Source: Chloroflexota bacterium
GTDB lineage: Bacteria > Chloroflexota > Chloroflexia > Chloroheliales > Chloroheliaceae
Length of the DNA: 49,965 bases
NCBI GenBank assembly: GCA_028287745.1
Contig: JAQBPB010000107.1
Span: 1 to 49,965, forward strand
Reading direction: 5' to 3'
Below are positions 7,498-16,315 of this stretch, piece by piece. A program made the position numbers and the translations under genes. The notes beneath the pieces were generated by a model. The model was not told the DNA's origin, did not search any database, and saw only the letters and a list, made by a program, of their open reading frames with translations. The first letter of the stretch is position 1. Each line of letters opens with the position of its first letter.

Positions 7498-8460
7498 GTG
7501 TTTGAACCCATTTCACCACACGGTAAAGATATTGCAGATTTATTCATATTCATCCTGGCGCTGGGAGGTATTGTCTTTGCGCTAGTTGTAGGACTATTAA
7601 CCTATGCCATGGTCACTGGCCGGCGTAGGGCTACTCAGGAAGGTCTCCCCCGGCAAGTGGCTGGCAATACCAAATTGGAGATCGCCTGGACTGCTGCACC
7701 CGCTGTTTTACTGATCGCTTTATTCATCCCCACTATCATGGTGATGAACTCGTCCGACCCGGCCAAAGTTAACAAAGATAAGCCGGATGTAGTTATTATT
7801 GGGCACCAGTGGTGGTGGGAATATCAGTACCCCAATGGCGGCGTGGTTACCGCAAATGAGCTGCATTTGCCGATAATTACCGACCCAAAAAGTAACGGAT
7901 ACCTGATTCACCTTAAATCAGCCGATGTTCAACATGACTTCTGGGTACCCCAGTTAGGCCGTAAGATTGACGTTTATCCGGACAAGGAAAACTTCCTTTA
8001 CCTGAAACCGCAACAGGCTGGAACCTTCATTGGGGCCTGTGCCGAGTATTGTGGCGGCCAGCACGCCTGGATGCGGATTATCGCCATCGTGCAGCCCCAG
8101 GCTGAGTTTGACAGCTGGTTAGCAGCCCAGAGAACTCCGCACACCACTTCGGCTCCGACCACCTCGGTAGGCGCAGGACAGGGCGACCCGAAACGGGGCG
8201 AACAGATCTTCTTGAACAATACTTGTATTAACTGCCATGCTATCAACGGTACAACCGCTCAGAGCCCTATTGGACCGAACCTGACACACCTGGGCAGCCG
8301 TGCCACCCTGGGAACCGGCATTATCGAAAATAACCCGGCCAACCTGGCCCGGTGGATTCTCAATCCTGGCGCGATTAAGCCCGGCCTGCGTATGCCCGGT
8401 TACCAGTTGTCACAGGAAGACTTGCGTGACCTGGTAGCTTACCTGGAGGAGCAAAAATGA
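7498..8460 (+). CDS. coxB: Cytochrome c oxidase subunit II with fused cytochrome c (caa3 type)
   Basis: Subunit II takes electrons from the periplasm-facing side and passes them through the CuA centre to subunit I. The 320-residue protein has two N-terminal membrane helices (about 14-39 and 64-84) and a cupredoxin domain with all CuA ligands: H146, then C181, E183, C185, H189 and M192 in CAEYCGGQHAWM. A mono-haem cytochrome c domain is fused at the C-terminus, with CINCH at 243-247 and M299 as likely sixth ligand. The tethered c domain defines a caa3-type oxidase. GTG at 7498 follows AAAGGGGG. Its end overlaps coxA by four bases (ATGA), so the two are translationally coupled. Confidence 0.96.
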   Translation: MFEPISPHGKDIADLFIFILALGGIVFALVVGLLTYAMVTGRRRATQEGLPRQVAGNTKLEIAWTAAPAVLLIALFIPTIMVMNSSDPAKVNKDKPDVVIIGHQWWWEYQYPNGGVVTANELHLPIITDPKSNGYLIHLKSADVQHDFWVPQLGRKIDVYPDKENFLYLKPQQAGTFIGACAEYCGGQHAWMRIIAIVQPQAEFDSWLAAQRTPHTTSAPTTSVGAGQGDPKRGEQIFLNNTCINCHAINGTTAQSPIGPNLTHLGSRATLGTGIIENNPANLARWILNPGAIKPGLRMPGYQLSQEDLRDLVAYLEEQK

Positions 8461-10154
8461 GTGATGTACCTTTAATACCCGAAATTAAGAAGCCCTTCTA
8501 CCGTTTAGGTGAAAAAGAAGGGCTCATGAGCTGGGTAGCCACCGTTGACCATAAACTCTTAGGGTTGATGTACATGGCGACAGCTTTCCTGTTCTTTGCG
8601 GTGGGCGGTATCGAAGCTATGCTGATGCGTATCCAGCTTGGTTCCGCACGCAATACCTTTCTAAGCCCGGAAATGTACAACCAGATTTTCACCATGCACG
8701 GCACGACAATGGTCTTCCTGGTGGTCATTCCGTTGATGCTTGGTTCCGGCATTTACCTGGTGCCGTTGATGATCGGGGCGCGCGATATGGCATTCCCCCG
8801 CTTGAATGCCCTTGGTTTCTGGCTGTTGCTCTTTGGTGGACTTTTGCTCTACTACAGCTTTGTAGCCGGTGGAGCGCCTAACGGTGGTTGGTTCGCTTAC
8901 GCACCCTACTCCGAACGAGCCTTTAATACTACTTACGGTATTGACTATTGGGCTCTGGGACTGTTCGTCCAGGGTATCGGAACCACCCTGGCCGGTATCA
9001 ACTTTGTCGTAACCATCCTGACAATGCGCGCACCCGGTATGAAACTGACCCAGGTGCCGATGTTTGTCTGGACGACTTTTATCAACGGCTTTCTTATCAT
9101 TGGCGCTTTGCCGCCTTTGAACGCAGCCCTGGTTATGCTTCTGGTTGACCGGCGGTTGGATGGCAACTTCTTCGTGCCACAATCCGGCGGTTCGTCAATC
9201 CTGTGGCAGCACTATTTCTGGGCTTTTGGTCACCCGGAAGTTTACATTATGGTGTTACCGGCCTTCGGTATGATTTCCGAAATTCTGCCGGTCTTCTCGC
9301 GCAAGCCGTTGTTCGGCTTTAATGCGATTGCTATTTCGACTATCGCCATTGCCTTCTTGAGCTATGCGGTGTATGCGCACCACATGTTCTCGGTCGGTCT
9401 TGGCCCAGGTTTTGAGGCATTCTTTGCCGCAGCAACCGCCCTTATCGCGGTCCCGACCGGTATCAAAATCTTTAACTGGATCTTTACGGTCTGGGGCGGT
9501 AAGCTGCAATTTACCACCGCAATGCTGTACTGTATCTCCTTTATCTTCATGTTTACCATCGGCGGTATCAGCGGTGTAACCTTTGCGGTTGTACCTACCG
9601 ACTGGCAGACCACCGATACCTACTATGTGGTTGCCCACATGCACTACGTACTGTTCGGCGGCACCTTCTTCGCGGTTCTGGGTGGTATCTTTTACTGGTT
9701 CCCGAAAGCAACCGGCCGTATGCTGCCGGAGGGCCTGGGCAAGATTCAATTCTGGCTCACCTTTATCGGGTTTAACATGACCTTCTTTATCCAGCACTTC
9801 CTGGGTCTGATGGGTATGCCCCGGCGGGTCTACACCTACCCGGAATTAACCAACTGGAGCCTGTTTAACCTGATTTCGACCATCGGGGCTGCTATCCTGG
9901 GTCTGTCCATCCTGATGTTAATTATTATGATGTGGCGGGCGATCAAGCATGGTGAGCGGGCCGGGGACGACCCCTGGGATGGGTTTACCCTGGAATGGGC
10001 GACCACCTCGCCGCCGCCAATCCAGAACTTCGATATCATTCCGCCAATTCGCAGCCGCCGCCCGCTCTGGGACTGGAAACATCCTGAAGACCCGGATTGG
10101 AAACGCGACCACGATGGCAAGCAGTTGTCTACAAAAAGGAGTGACGAAATATGA
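8457..10154 (+). CDS. coxA: Cytochrome c oxidase subunit I
   Basis: The catalytic subunit reduces oxygen to water at the haem a3-CuB site and pumps protons. The 565-residue, about 12-helix protein has all ligands in place: H81 and H396 for the low-spin haem, H394 for haem a3, and H259, H308 and H309 for CuB, with Y263 positioned for the His-Tyr cross-link. E261 in GHPEVY is the glutamate of A1-type oxidases, which argues for the D-channel-using class. The gene overlaps coxB and coxC by four bases each. GGAGGAG lies just before the ATG. Confidence 0.97.
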   Translation: MSDVPLIPEIKKPFYRLGEKEGLMSWVATVDHKLLGLMYMATAFLFFAVGGIEAMLMRIQLGSARNTFLSPEMYNQIFTMHGTTMVFLVVIPLMLGSGIYLVPLMIGARDMAFPRLNALGFWLLLFGGLLLYYSFVAGGAPNGGWFAYAPYSERAFNTTYGIDYWALGLFVQGIGTTLAGINFVVTILTMRAPGMKLTQVPMFVWTTFINGFLIIGALPPLNAALVMLLVDRRLDGNFFVPQSGGSSILWQHYFWAFGHPEVYIMVLPAFGMISEILPVFSRKPLFGFNAIAISTIAIAFLSYAVYAHHMFSVGLGPGFEAFFAAATALIAVPTGIKIFNWIFTVWGGKLQFTTAMLYCISFIFMFTIGGISGVTFAVVPTDWQTTDTYYVVAHMHYVLFGGTFFAVLGGIFYWFPKATGRMLPEGLGKIQFWLTFIGFNMTFFIQHFLGLMGMPRRVYTYPELTNWSLFNLISTIGAAILGLSILMLIIMMWRAIKHGERAGDDPWDGFTLEWATTSPPPIQNFDIIPPIRSRRPLWDWKHPEDPDWKRDHDGKQLSTKRSDEI

Positions 10155-10768
10155 GTGTAACGGCTCATTCAGAAACCAAGGTCCATCACGAGCCGGGAGC
10201 GCCTATGCGGAAGGCCGAGCTAGGAATACTGGCCTTCCTCACCACCGAAGCAATCTTCTTTGGATTGCTGATTCTCTCGTACATCTACTTTTTAGTGACA
10301 GACAACAGGGCGCCAAATGCCAGCGTGCTTGAACCCAGTTTCGTAAGGACACTTATATTCTCGCTTTGCCTTTTCGCGAGTAGCGGTACCGTCGTTTTCG
10401 CCGAAAGAGCCTTAAAGCGCGATAACCGCCGGGGTCTGGTTATCTGGTTAATCGTAACGGTCCTGTTGGGAGCAACCTTCCTGGGCGGTCAGATCTGGGA
10501 ATATTCCGACCTGTTCGCTGAGAGTATTATCCCCAGCCGCAATACGTTTGCCACGTCATTCTTCACGATGACCGGTTTCCACGGTTTGCACGTCTTTGGT
10601 GGGCTGGTAATGCTGTCAATCCTGGCCTTCCTGGCTATGCGGGGCGACTTCAGAGGCCCTCACTCGTCGGCCGTGACCTGTGTTTCCTGGTATTGGCACT
10701 TTGTAGATATGGTCTGGGTGGGCATTTTCACCCTGGTCTACATCCTGCCCGTTCTCAATATACTCTAA
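10151..10768 (+). CDS. coxC: Cytochrome c oxidase subunit III
   Basis: A 205-residue membrane protein of the subunit III family, which stabilises the oxidase and has no redox cofactor. It has about five helices, matching the short bacterial form that lacks the first two helices of the mitochondrial protein. The helix rich in FHGLHVFGG (about 145-155) and the C-terminal SWYWHFVDMVWVGIFTLVYILP are strongly characteristic. The start follows AAAGGAGTGA inside the end of coxA. Confidence 0.95.
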   Translation: MSVTAHSETKVHHEPGAPMRKAELGILAFLTTEAIFFGLLILSYIYFLVTDNRAPNASVLEPSFVRTLIFSLCLFASSGTVVFAERALKRDNRRGLVIWLIVTVLLGATFLGGQIWEYSDLFAESIIPSRNTFATSFFTMTGFHGLHVFGGLVMLSILAFLAMRGDFRGPHSSAVTCVSWYWHFVDMVWVGIFTLVYILPVLNIL

Positions 10769-10776
10769 GTAAATGA

Positions 10777-10822
10777 GCCGGAAGTAAAGGCTATGGCAGG
10801 TTTTGTAGCTTGCATTTCCGGC
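10777..10822 (+). other. Intercistronic stem-loop between coxC and ctaAB
   Basis: Arms GCCGGAA (10777-10783) and TTCCGGC (10816-10822) enclose a loop that can pair further through AAGGCTA and TAGCTT. There is no T-tract, so it is more likely an mRNA processing or stability element than a terminator. It sits in the only gap of more than about 90 bases between coxB and ctaG. Confidence 0.35.
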
Positions 10823-10863
10823 ACCGCGTTTAAGCTAGACTGCTCATTTTTGGAAGGAATTCC

Positions 10864-12780
10864 ATGCTCGAAGTAACACAAAAACCGGAAAACTCGCGCG
10901 GCATCAGGTCGTGGAAGTTACCACTTAAGTGGTATCAGCGCCTGACCCTGGCGACTGCCGTTGCCATCTGGCTCTTGATTGTACTGGGTGGTATAGTCCG
11001 GGTAACCGAATCCGGGACCGGTTGCGGAAACTCCTGGCCGATGTGCCACGGCAGGCTACTGCCTAACCTTGAATATCACGAGTTAATCGAGTGGAACCAC
11101 CGCCTGGTCGCGACCCTGGTCGGAATTTTAATGATTGTAATGGGCGTTTCGACCTTAATCTGGTATCGCAAACCACGCCGGTTATTGTTCCTCGCCCTGG
11201 CTTCGGGAGTATTCTATCTGACCCAGGCAATCCTGGGCGGTATTACCGTCCTGTTGAACCTGGACCACACCTGGGTAGCGGCTCACATGGGCAACTCCAT
11301 GCTGCTGATGGCTTCGGTAACGCTGCTGGCCCTGTTTGCCCGGATTGGCCCTATTGAGAAAAACGGTTTCAGCAAGACTATTCGCTGGCTGGCCCTGGGT
11401 ACTTTAATCTGGACTTACCTGGCTCTCTTTACCGGCTCGGCTGTTATCGGGACCGAATCGGAACTTTCCTGCGCAGCCTGGCCGCAATGCCAGACTAATC
11501 AGTTTTTGCCTAATACGCCCCAGGAATGGGTAAACTTCGGCCACCGGCTAGCGGTGGGCCTTTCGGACATTATGCTGTTGGCGCTGGCGATAGTAATCTG
11601 GCGCAGCGGCCGCCGCGATAAAAGAGTTATGCGGGCGATGCATTTTCTGGGCCTGCTGTACATTTCACAGGTCTTCCTGGGCGCGTTCACCGTCTGGTTA
11701 GGCGCTCCGGCCTACTTGAAAGGCGCTCACCTGGCCCTGGCGGCTCTTACCTGGGCGGCACTGGTTATTTTAAGTATCCTGTTGTGGGTTTCGCCGGTCG
11801 AGGCAAAAGCCAATGACGATACCAGCGGTGGCAACGGTGAAAAGAAACTTAAGAGGGGTAAACAATCCAAATTGGCAATAGTGCCGGAACCAGTGCGGGA
11901 CTATGTAAGCCTGATGCGTTTGAAAGTTATCCCACTTTTGCTGGTGCCGACCGTAGCTTCTATGCTTATCGCGGCGGTACAGTACCCGGTACCGCAGGGC
12001 CAAACCCTGCTGGGCCTGGTCCTCTGGACCGTTGCCGGTGGTGTGCTGGCAACCGGGGGCGCGCACACTATCAACCAGTTCCTGGAGCGCGACCTTGACG
12101 CCCTGATGCGCCGGACCAAACGCCGCCCCCTGGTAACCGGGAAGATTGCCCCGGAACGGGCCCTGGCCTTTGGCGTAAGCCTGACAGTTGTGGGCGTGGT
12201 TCTGCTGTGGATAATGGTAAACCCGGTCGCTTCGATGCTCAGCCTGGCCGGAAACCTGTTTTATGTAGTAGTCTATACAATGTGGTTAAAGCGCACGACC
12301 GTACAAAACATTGTAATCGGGGGCGCGGCCGGTTCGGTGCCGCCGTTGGTCGGTTGGGCCGCTATAACCGGCGATATTGGCCTTCCGGCAGTCCTGTTTT
12401 TCGCGATTATCTTCTTCTGGACCCCGGCGCACTTCTGGGCGCTGGCCCTGGTCCGGCGAGAAGACTATGAGGCGGCCGGAGTGCCTATGTTACCCGCCGT
12501 TAAAGGCGATGTTGTCACCCAGCGCAATATTTTGTACTATGCCGTTTTGCTGGTGATTGCTTCGGTCCTGCCGTTTATGATTCAAGCGTTAAGCTGGCTT
12601 TACCTGGTTACGGCCCTGCTACTCGGCTGGGTGCTGATCAGCAAGTCTTTCCAGTTGCTGCGTAAAGGACATCATTCCGGCATGCAGGCCCGCGCAATGA
12701 AGCTTTTCAAATTTTCCAATACCTACCTGGCGTTACTATATCTGGTTATGGTAGTCGACCGGCTTATAGCACTGGGGTAA
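10864..12780 (+). CDS. Haem A synthase / haem O synthase fusion (CtaA-CtaB)
   Basis: One 638-residue membrane protein joins two consecutive steps of haem A synthesis. Residues 1 to about 312 are CtaA (COX15), with the conserved haem histidines (such as H79, H141, H227, H289) and paired cysteines C54/C61 and C203/C209. Residues from about 345 are CtaB, the protohaem IX farnesyltransferase, with the prenyl diphosphate/Mg motif NQFLERDLDALMRRT at 404-418. A charged Lys/Gly/Ser-rich linker lies at about 312-340. CtaB makes haem O from haem B and CtaA oxidises it to haem A, so the fusion could channel haem O. Similar fusions are known in Thermus and Chloroflexota. It supplies haem A to the oxidase encoded just upstream. 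Confidence 0.93.
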   Translation: MLEVTQKPENSRGIRSWKLPLKWYQRLTLATAVAIWLLIVLGGIVRVTESGTGCGNSWPMCHGRLLPNLEYHELIEWNHRLVATLVGILMIVMGVSTLIWYRKPRRLLFLALASGVFYLTQAILGGITVLLNLDHTWVAAHMGNSMLLMASVTLLALFARIGPIEKNGFSKTIRWLALGTLIWTYLALFTGSAVIGTESELSCAAWPQCQTNQFLPNTPQEWVNFGHRLAVGLSDIMLLALAIVIWRSGRRDKRVMRAMHFLGLLYISQVFLGAFTVWLGAPAYLKGAHLALAALTWAALVILSILLWVSPVEAKANDDTSGGNGEKKLKRGKQSKLAIVPEPVRDYVSLMRLKVIPLLLVPTVASMLIAAVQYPVPQGQTLLGLVLWTVAGGVLATGGAHTINQFLERDLDALMRRTKRRPLVTGKIAPERALAFGVSLTVVGVVLLWIMVNPVASMLSLAGNLFYVVVYTMWLKRTTVQNIVIGGAAGSVPPLVGWAAITGDIGLPAVLFFAIIFFWTPAHFWALALVRREDYEAAGVPMLPAVKGDVVTQRNILYYAVLLVIASVLPFMIQALSWLYLVTALLLGWVLISKSFQLLRKGHHSGMQARAMKLFKFSNTYLALLYLVMVVDRLIALG

Positions 12781-12783
12781 AGC

Positions 12784-13680
12784 ATGTTGATAAGTAACAT
12801 TAGTAGTGGCTCCGGCCTTGTTCTACATTGGACTTTCGACCCTACCGTTGTCTTCGGTTGTGGGGCGCTCCTGGCTATTTACGCCGGGGCGGTTGGGTTC
12901 AAACTCAACCTTAAAGGGGTCCTGTGGGGGTTGGGGGTCTTAACGATTTTTATCTCCCTGACCTCGCCGATGCATGACCTGGGCGAAAGGTATCTATTTA
13001 GCGCTCACATGTTGCAGCACCTGTTATTGCTGTTAGTAGCAGCACCTTTACTGGTGATGGGGCTGCCTGTGGGTTTATTAAAGCGGGCCTTGAAAATTAA
13101 GTGGGTCGCCCAGGTGGAAAAGGTGTTATCGCAACCCCTGTTTGCCTGGTTCTTCTCCATTGGAACCCTGTGGGTCTGGCATATTCCGGATTTGTACAAT
13201 GCCGCCCTGACAAACCATGATATACATATTGTCGAGCATTTAACCTTTTTGATCTCGGCGGTTATTTTCTGGTGGACCGGGTTAAAGCCGATTTACAGGC
13301 TTCAAATGAACACCATACCGGCAATGTTATACTTTTTCTTTGCCGCTTTAGGGAGCAGTATTCTGGGTCTGTTTCTATCGTTTGCACCAACGTCCCTGTT
13401 TCCGACCTATGAGAACCCTATTGATACCGATAACATGTTGCCGTTGCTCCGGGGCGAGTGGAACTTAACCGCCGCCGCCGACCAGCAAATTGGTGGAGTT
13501 ATGATGTGGGCGACCGGTGGGTTCGGATATATAACCGGGATAATTGTGGTAATGGTGCGCTGGTATAAGCGCGACCAGTTAAAGACTTACCGTGAAAACA
13601 TGGCCCTGGAACTTGCCAGCGAAACAAAAGATGCTGAAAACGAAAAGTCCCGGCTGGCCGGGGCTTCTTCCAAAGCTTAG
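12784..13680 (+). CDS. ctaG: Cytochrome c oxidase assembly factor CtaG (caa3 type)
   Basis: A 298-residue membrane protein with about seven helices, belonging to the caa3_CtaG family found with Gram-positive and Chloroflexota oxidases. It is implicated in assembly of the CuA/CuB centres, but its biochemistry is poorly defined and it is unrelated to the proteobacterial Cox11-type CtaG. The cluster of histidines in FSAHMLQHLLLLL (about 76-88) and the helix containing WHIPDLYNAAL are typical. It starts three bases after the ctaA-ctaB stop, so it is cotranscribed with the oxidase. Confidence 0.88.
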   Translation: MLISNISSGSGLVLHWTFDPTVVFGCGALLAIYAGAVGFKLNLKGVLWGLGVLTIFISLTSPMHDLGERYLFSAHMLQHLLLLLVAAPLLVMGLPVGLLKRALKIKWVAQVEKVLSQPLFAWFFSIGTLWVWHIPDLYNAALTNHDIHIVEHLTFLISAVIFWWTGLKPIYRLQMNTIPAMLYFFFAALGSSILGLFLSFAPTSLFPTYENPIDTDNMLPLLRGEWNLTAAADQQIGGVMMWATGGFGYITGIIVVMVRWYKRDQLKTYRENMALELASETKDAENEKSRLAGASSKA

Positions 13681-13774
13681 TTGTATAAAAACAGTTGCTC
13701 GCAAAGGCACCGAATGTAGCAATGAATTATTCATTTTTAAGCTGGGTAACAGAGTTATAATAAGGGAGAAGTTG

Positions 13775-14131
13775 ATGTCAGAACCTACCGAGAAACGGCC
13801 GAATTCGCAGGATTTGGCCGGAGAGGCAATACCGCCAGCCACATCCGGCGGTAGAGCCGTGAGCGCATCGCCCGCCGGCCCGCACCCAGTTCAAACAGGG
13901 TCGGCGTCCGGCCAACCGGATACCCGCTCAAAAGAAGACTGGATTGAAGTACACGAGGAACTACCCAGGCCGACCTACTGGCCTATTGTAATGGCCGTGG
14001 CGATGACTCTTATTGCTTTCGGTATAGTGAACTCTGTTTTAATTATCGCAATAGGTATAATCTTATTAATTGTAGCTTTGGTCGGATGGATTGGAGACGT
14101 GAGAGATGAAGCAAGACTACGAAAACACTAA
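13775..14131 (+). CDS. Small membrane protein, probable cytochrome c oxidase subunit IV
   Basis: A 118-residue protein with a long Pro/Ser/Gly-rich, probably disordered N-terminal half (1-65) and two closely spaced helices (about 72-110) beginning YWPIVMAVAMTLIAFG and ending VALVGWIGDVRDE. This architecture and the YWP start of the first helix resemble the small subunit IV of actinobacterial and Chloroflexota oxidases. The start at 13775 follows AAGGGAGAAG; the open frame extends upstream to 13592, but that part overlaps ctaG. Its last codons overlap the Rieske start by 26 bases. Assignment rests mainly on position and topology. Confidence 0.65.
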   Translation: MSEPTEKRPNSQDLAGEAIPPATSGGRAVSASPAGPHPVQTGSASGQPDTRSKEDWIEVHEELPRPTYWPIVMAVAMTLIAFGIVNSVLIIAIGIILLIVALVGWIGDVRDEARLRKH

Positions 14132-14696
14132 TCCTAAACCGCTGGCCCCAGGTCATCATCCAGGGCCACTTCCTACGGATGTGCGGGAACCGGGCGTTTG
14201 GGACGATACGCCAGAGGCAATAAACCGGCGAAAATTTTTAACCCAGTTATCAATTGCCCTGGGTGGTTTAACCGGGGTAGCGCTGGTGGTGCCGGTAGCC
14301 GCTTTTATTGTGGCACCGCTCTTCAAGGAGACGCCCATAGTCTGGCGGGCAGTAGGTGACTTGAATAAGTTCAAAGTTGGTGAAACGGTCCAGGTATCTT
14401 TCGATGATTCCTCACCGGTTCCCTGGGCCGGTATTACGGCCAAAACGGCGGCCTGGCTGCGGCGCACCGGCGACAGCTCTTTTATCTGTTTTGCCGTAAA
14501 CTGTTCACACCTGGGCTGTCCGGTAACCTGGTTGCCAGGGGCCCGGCTATTTATGTGCCCTTGCCACGGTGGAGTCTATTACGAGGATGGTAAAGTTGCT
14601 GCGGGTCCGCCGCCCCATAGCCTTTTTACCTACGATACTCGCGTTAACAACGGACAGGTAGAAGTCAGGGCTACCGGCGTTCCTATTCCAACATAA
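14106..14696 (+). CDS. Rieske [2Fe-2S] protein of a bc complex
   Basis: A 196-residue subunit that takes the first electron from quinol at the Qo site. A twin-arginine-type signal anchor (NRRKFLTQL at 40-48, then a hydrophobic helix to about 73) places the cluster domain outside the membrane. Cluster ligands are C133 and H135 in CSHLGC and C151 and H154 in CPCH, with C138 and C153 as the likely disulfide; the GPPP loop at 167-170 is also present. It starts within the end of the preceding gene (GGAGA upstream) and is followed after 26 bases by cytochrome b, so the two make the core of a bc complex in the same transcript as caa3 oxidase. Confidence 0.94.
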   Translation: MKQDYENTNPKPLAPGHHPGPLPTDVREPGVWDDTPEAINRRKFLTQLSIALGGLTGVALVVPVAAFIVAPLFKETPIVWRAVGDLNKFKVGETVQVSFDDSSPVPWAGITAKTAAWLRRTGDSSFICFAVNCSHLGCPVTWLPGARLFMCPCHGGVYYEDGKVAAGPPPHSLFTYDTRVNNGQVEVRATGVPIPT

Positions 14697-14722
14697 TAAG
14701 CGAAGGGAAAGAAGCGCATTCT

Positions 14723-16231
14723 ATGGCAATAATTAAAGGGATTCTCGGCTGGTTGGAGGACCGTACCGGTCTCGGGGCTGCCGTTAAACCAGTGCTAGAC
14801 CATAAAGTACCTTATACAAATTGGAAGACCGGCTGGTGGTACGTCCTGGGCAGCGCCGTACTGGTTGCTTTTATGATCCAGGTAATCAGCGGTATTGCCC
14901 TTTCCACTTCGTATGTTTCATCCGCCGGGGAAGCCTATAACTCGCTCAAGTTTATTACCGATGAAATGATCTTTGGTAACTTCTTGCGCGGTATGCACTT
15001 CTGGGGTGGTTCAGCGATGGTTTTACTGGTTGGGGCGCATGCCCTCCACGTATTCATCGTTGGTGCCTTTAAGTTCCCCCGCGAAGTAAACTGGTTAAGT
15101 GGGGTGGTTCTTTTCTTTACAACACTGGCAATGGGTTTTACCGGCCAGTTGTTGCGCTGGGACCAGACCGCTTACTGGTCAGTCATTGTAGGGGCCGACC
15201 AGGCTGCCCGCACACCTTTCATCGGTGAGTCGCTGGCGAAATTCGTAATGGCCGGTAACACTGTCGGTGGCGCAACCCTGAGCCGGTTCTTTGCTTACCA
15301 CGTCTTCTTTATACCGGGTATTATCTTCCTGTTTATCGGGTTGCACCTGTTCCTGGTAATTCGCAATGGTATCTCCGAGCCGCCTGAGCGCGGTGAAGCG
15401 GTAGACCCGAAGACCTACCGGCAGCGCTATCACGACTTGCTGGAAAAAACCGGCGTTCCATTCTGGCCGGATGCGGTCTGGCGTGACGCGGTAGCCGCTA
15501 TAATCGTGGTATTGGGCGTAGTTGGATTGTCTATCTTTGTGGGACCACCTCACCTGGAAGCCCCACCTGACCCGACCGAGTTGCGAGTTTACCCTCGCCC
15601 GGACTGGTACCTGTTGTGGTACTTCTCGGTACTGGCGCTGATTCCCCCGGCAGCAGAACCATATGTAATTCTGGGCGGGCCTGGTCTGGCCATAGTCCTG
15701 ATGATCATTCTGCCGCTGATAGCGAATAAGGGTGAACGCAGCCCGCTGCGACGGCCCTGGGCAATGGGCTTCGTCCTGTTGCTGGTCATCATGATTTCAA
15801 CGCTCTGGATTACCGGTCTGGTATCACCCTGGTCACCTGACCTGACCACTAAACCGATTGACCCGGCGGTATTGAAATTGTCAGACGCCCAGACCCAACT
15901 CGGTGCCAAGCTCTTTTACGAAAAAGGTTGCCAGTACTGTCATGCTATAGACGTATATGGTCCAAGTGATGCCTCTCAACCCGGTAGCCCCAGAGTTGTC
16001 GGTGGAGCGCGCGGACCGGACCTGAGTACGACCGGTAGCAGATTAACCAAAGAGCAGATTGTCGTGCGTATCCTTAACGGTGGTAACTCAATGCCGCAAT
16101 TTGGCACTCTGTTGACACCACCCGAACTGGATGCAATCGTGGCCTTCCTCCAAACCCGGAAGTTACCTACCGGGGAACATCAACAGGGTAAAGCTAACGA
16201 GGTTGAAGTAAGTACTAACCAAAAGAAGTAA
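14723..16231 (+). CDS. Cytochrome b with fused C-terminal cytochrome c
   Basis: A 502-residue quinol-oxidising membrane subunit. Bis-His ligands for the two b haems are H92/H106 and H193/H208; the 14- and 15-residue spacings match the b6 type, not bc1. The b6 half continues without a break into the subunit-IV part, which holds the Qo motif PDWY (293-296; PEWY in many homologues). After the last helix a mono-haem cytochrome c domain follows, with CQYCH at 403-407 and M457 as likely axial ligand. In Bacillus, QcrB (b6) and QcrC (subunit IV plus c) are separate; here all three parts are one chain. No separate cytochrome c1 or f is present nearby. Confidence 0.93.
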   Translation: MAIIKGILGWLEDRTGLGAAVKPVLDHKVPYTNWKTGWWYVLGSAVLVAFMIQVISGIALSTSYVSSAGEAYNSLKFITDEMIFGNFLRGMHFWGGSAMVLLVGAHALHVFIVGAFKFPREVNWLSGVVLFFTTLAMGFTGQLLRWDQTAYWSVIVGADQAARTPFIGESLAKFVMAGNTVGGATLSRFFAYHVFFIPGIIFLFIGLHLFLVIRNGISEPPERGEAVDPKTYRQRYHDLLEKTGVPFWPDAVWRDAVAAIIVVLGVVGLSIFVGPPHLEAPPDPTELRVYPRPDWYLLWYFSVLALIPPAAEPYVILGGPGLAIVLMIILPLIANKGERSPLRRPWAMGFVLLLVIMISTLWITGLVSPWSPDLTTKPIDPAVLKLSDAQTQLGAKLFYEKGCQYCHAIDVYGPSDASQPGSPRVVGGARGPDLSTTGSRLTKEQIVVRILNGGNSMPQFGTLLTPPELDAIVAFLQTRKLPTGEHQQGKANEVEVSTNQKK

Positions 16232-16240
16232 AAAGTAGTA

Positions 16241-16290
16241 AACTAGGGCAAAGACTTTCAGATTTAAGGAGTCTTTGCCCTAGTTATTTT
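16241..16290 (+). terminator. Terminator of the respiratory cluster
   Basis: A 16-bp perfect stem, AACTAGGGCAAAGACT (16241-16256) with AGTCTTTGCCCTAGTT (16270-16285), is followed by ATTTTCG. It begins nine bases after the cytochrome b stop and closes the nine-kilobase cluster. Confidence 0.9.
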
Positions 16291-16315
16291 CGTTTAGAAA
16301 GCAGGCTTTAAGCTA

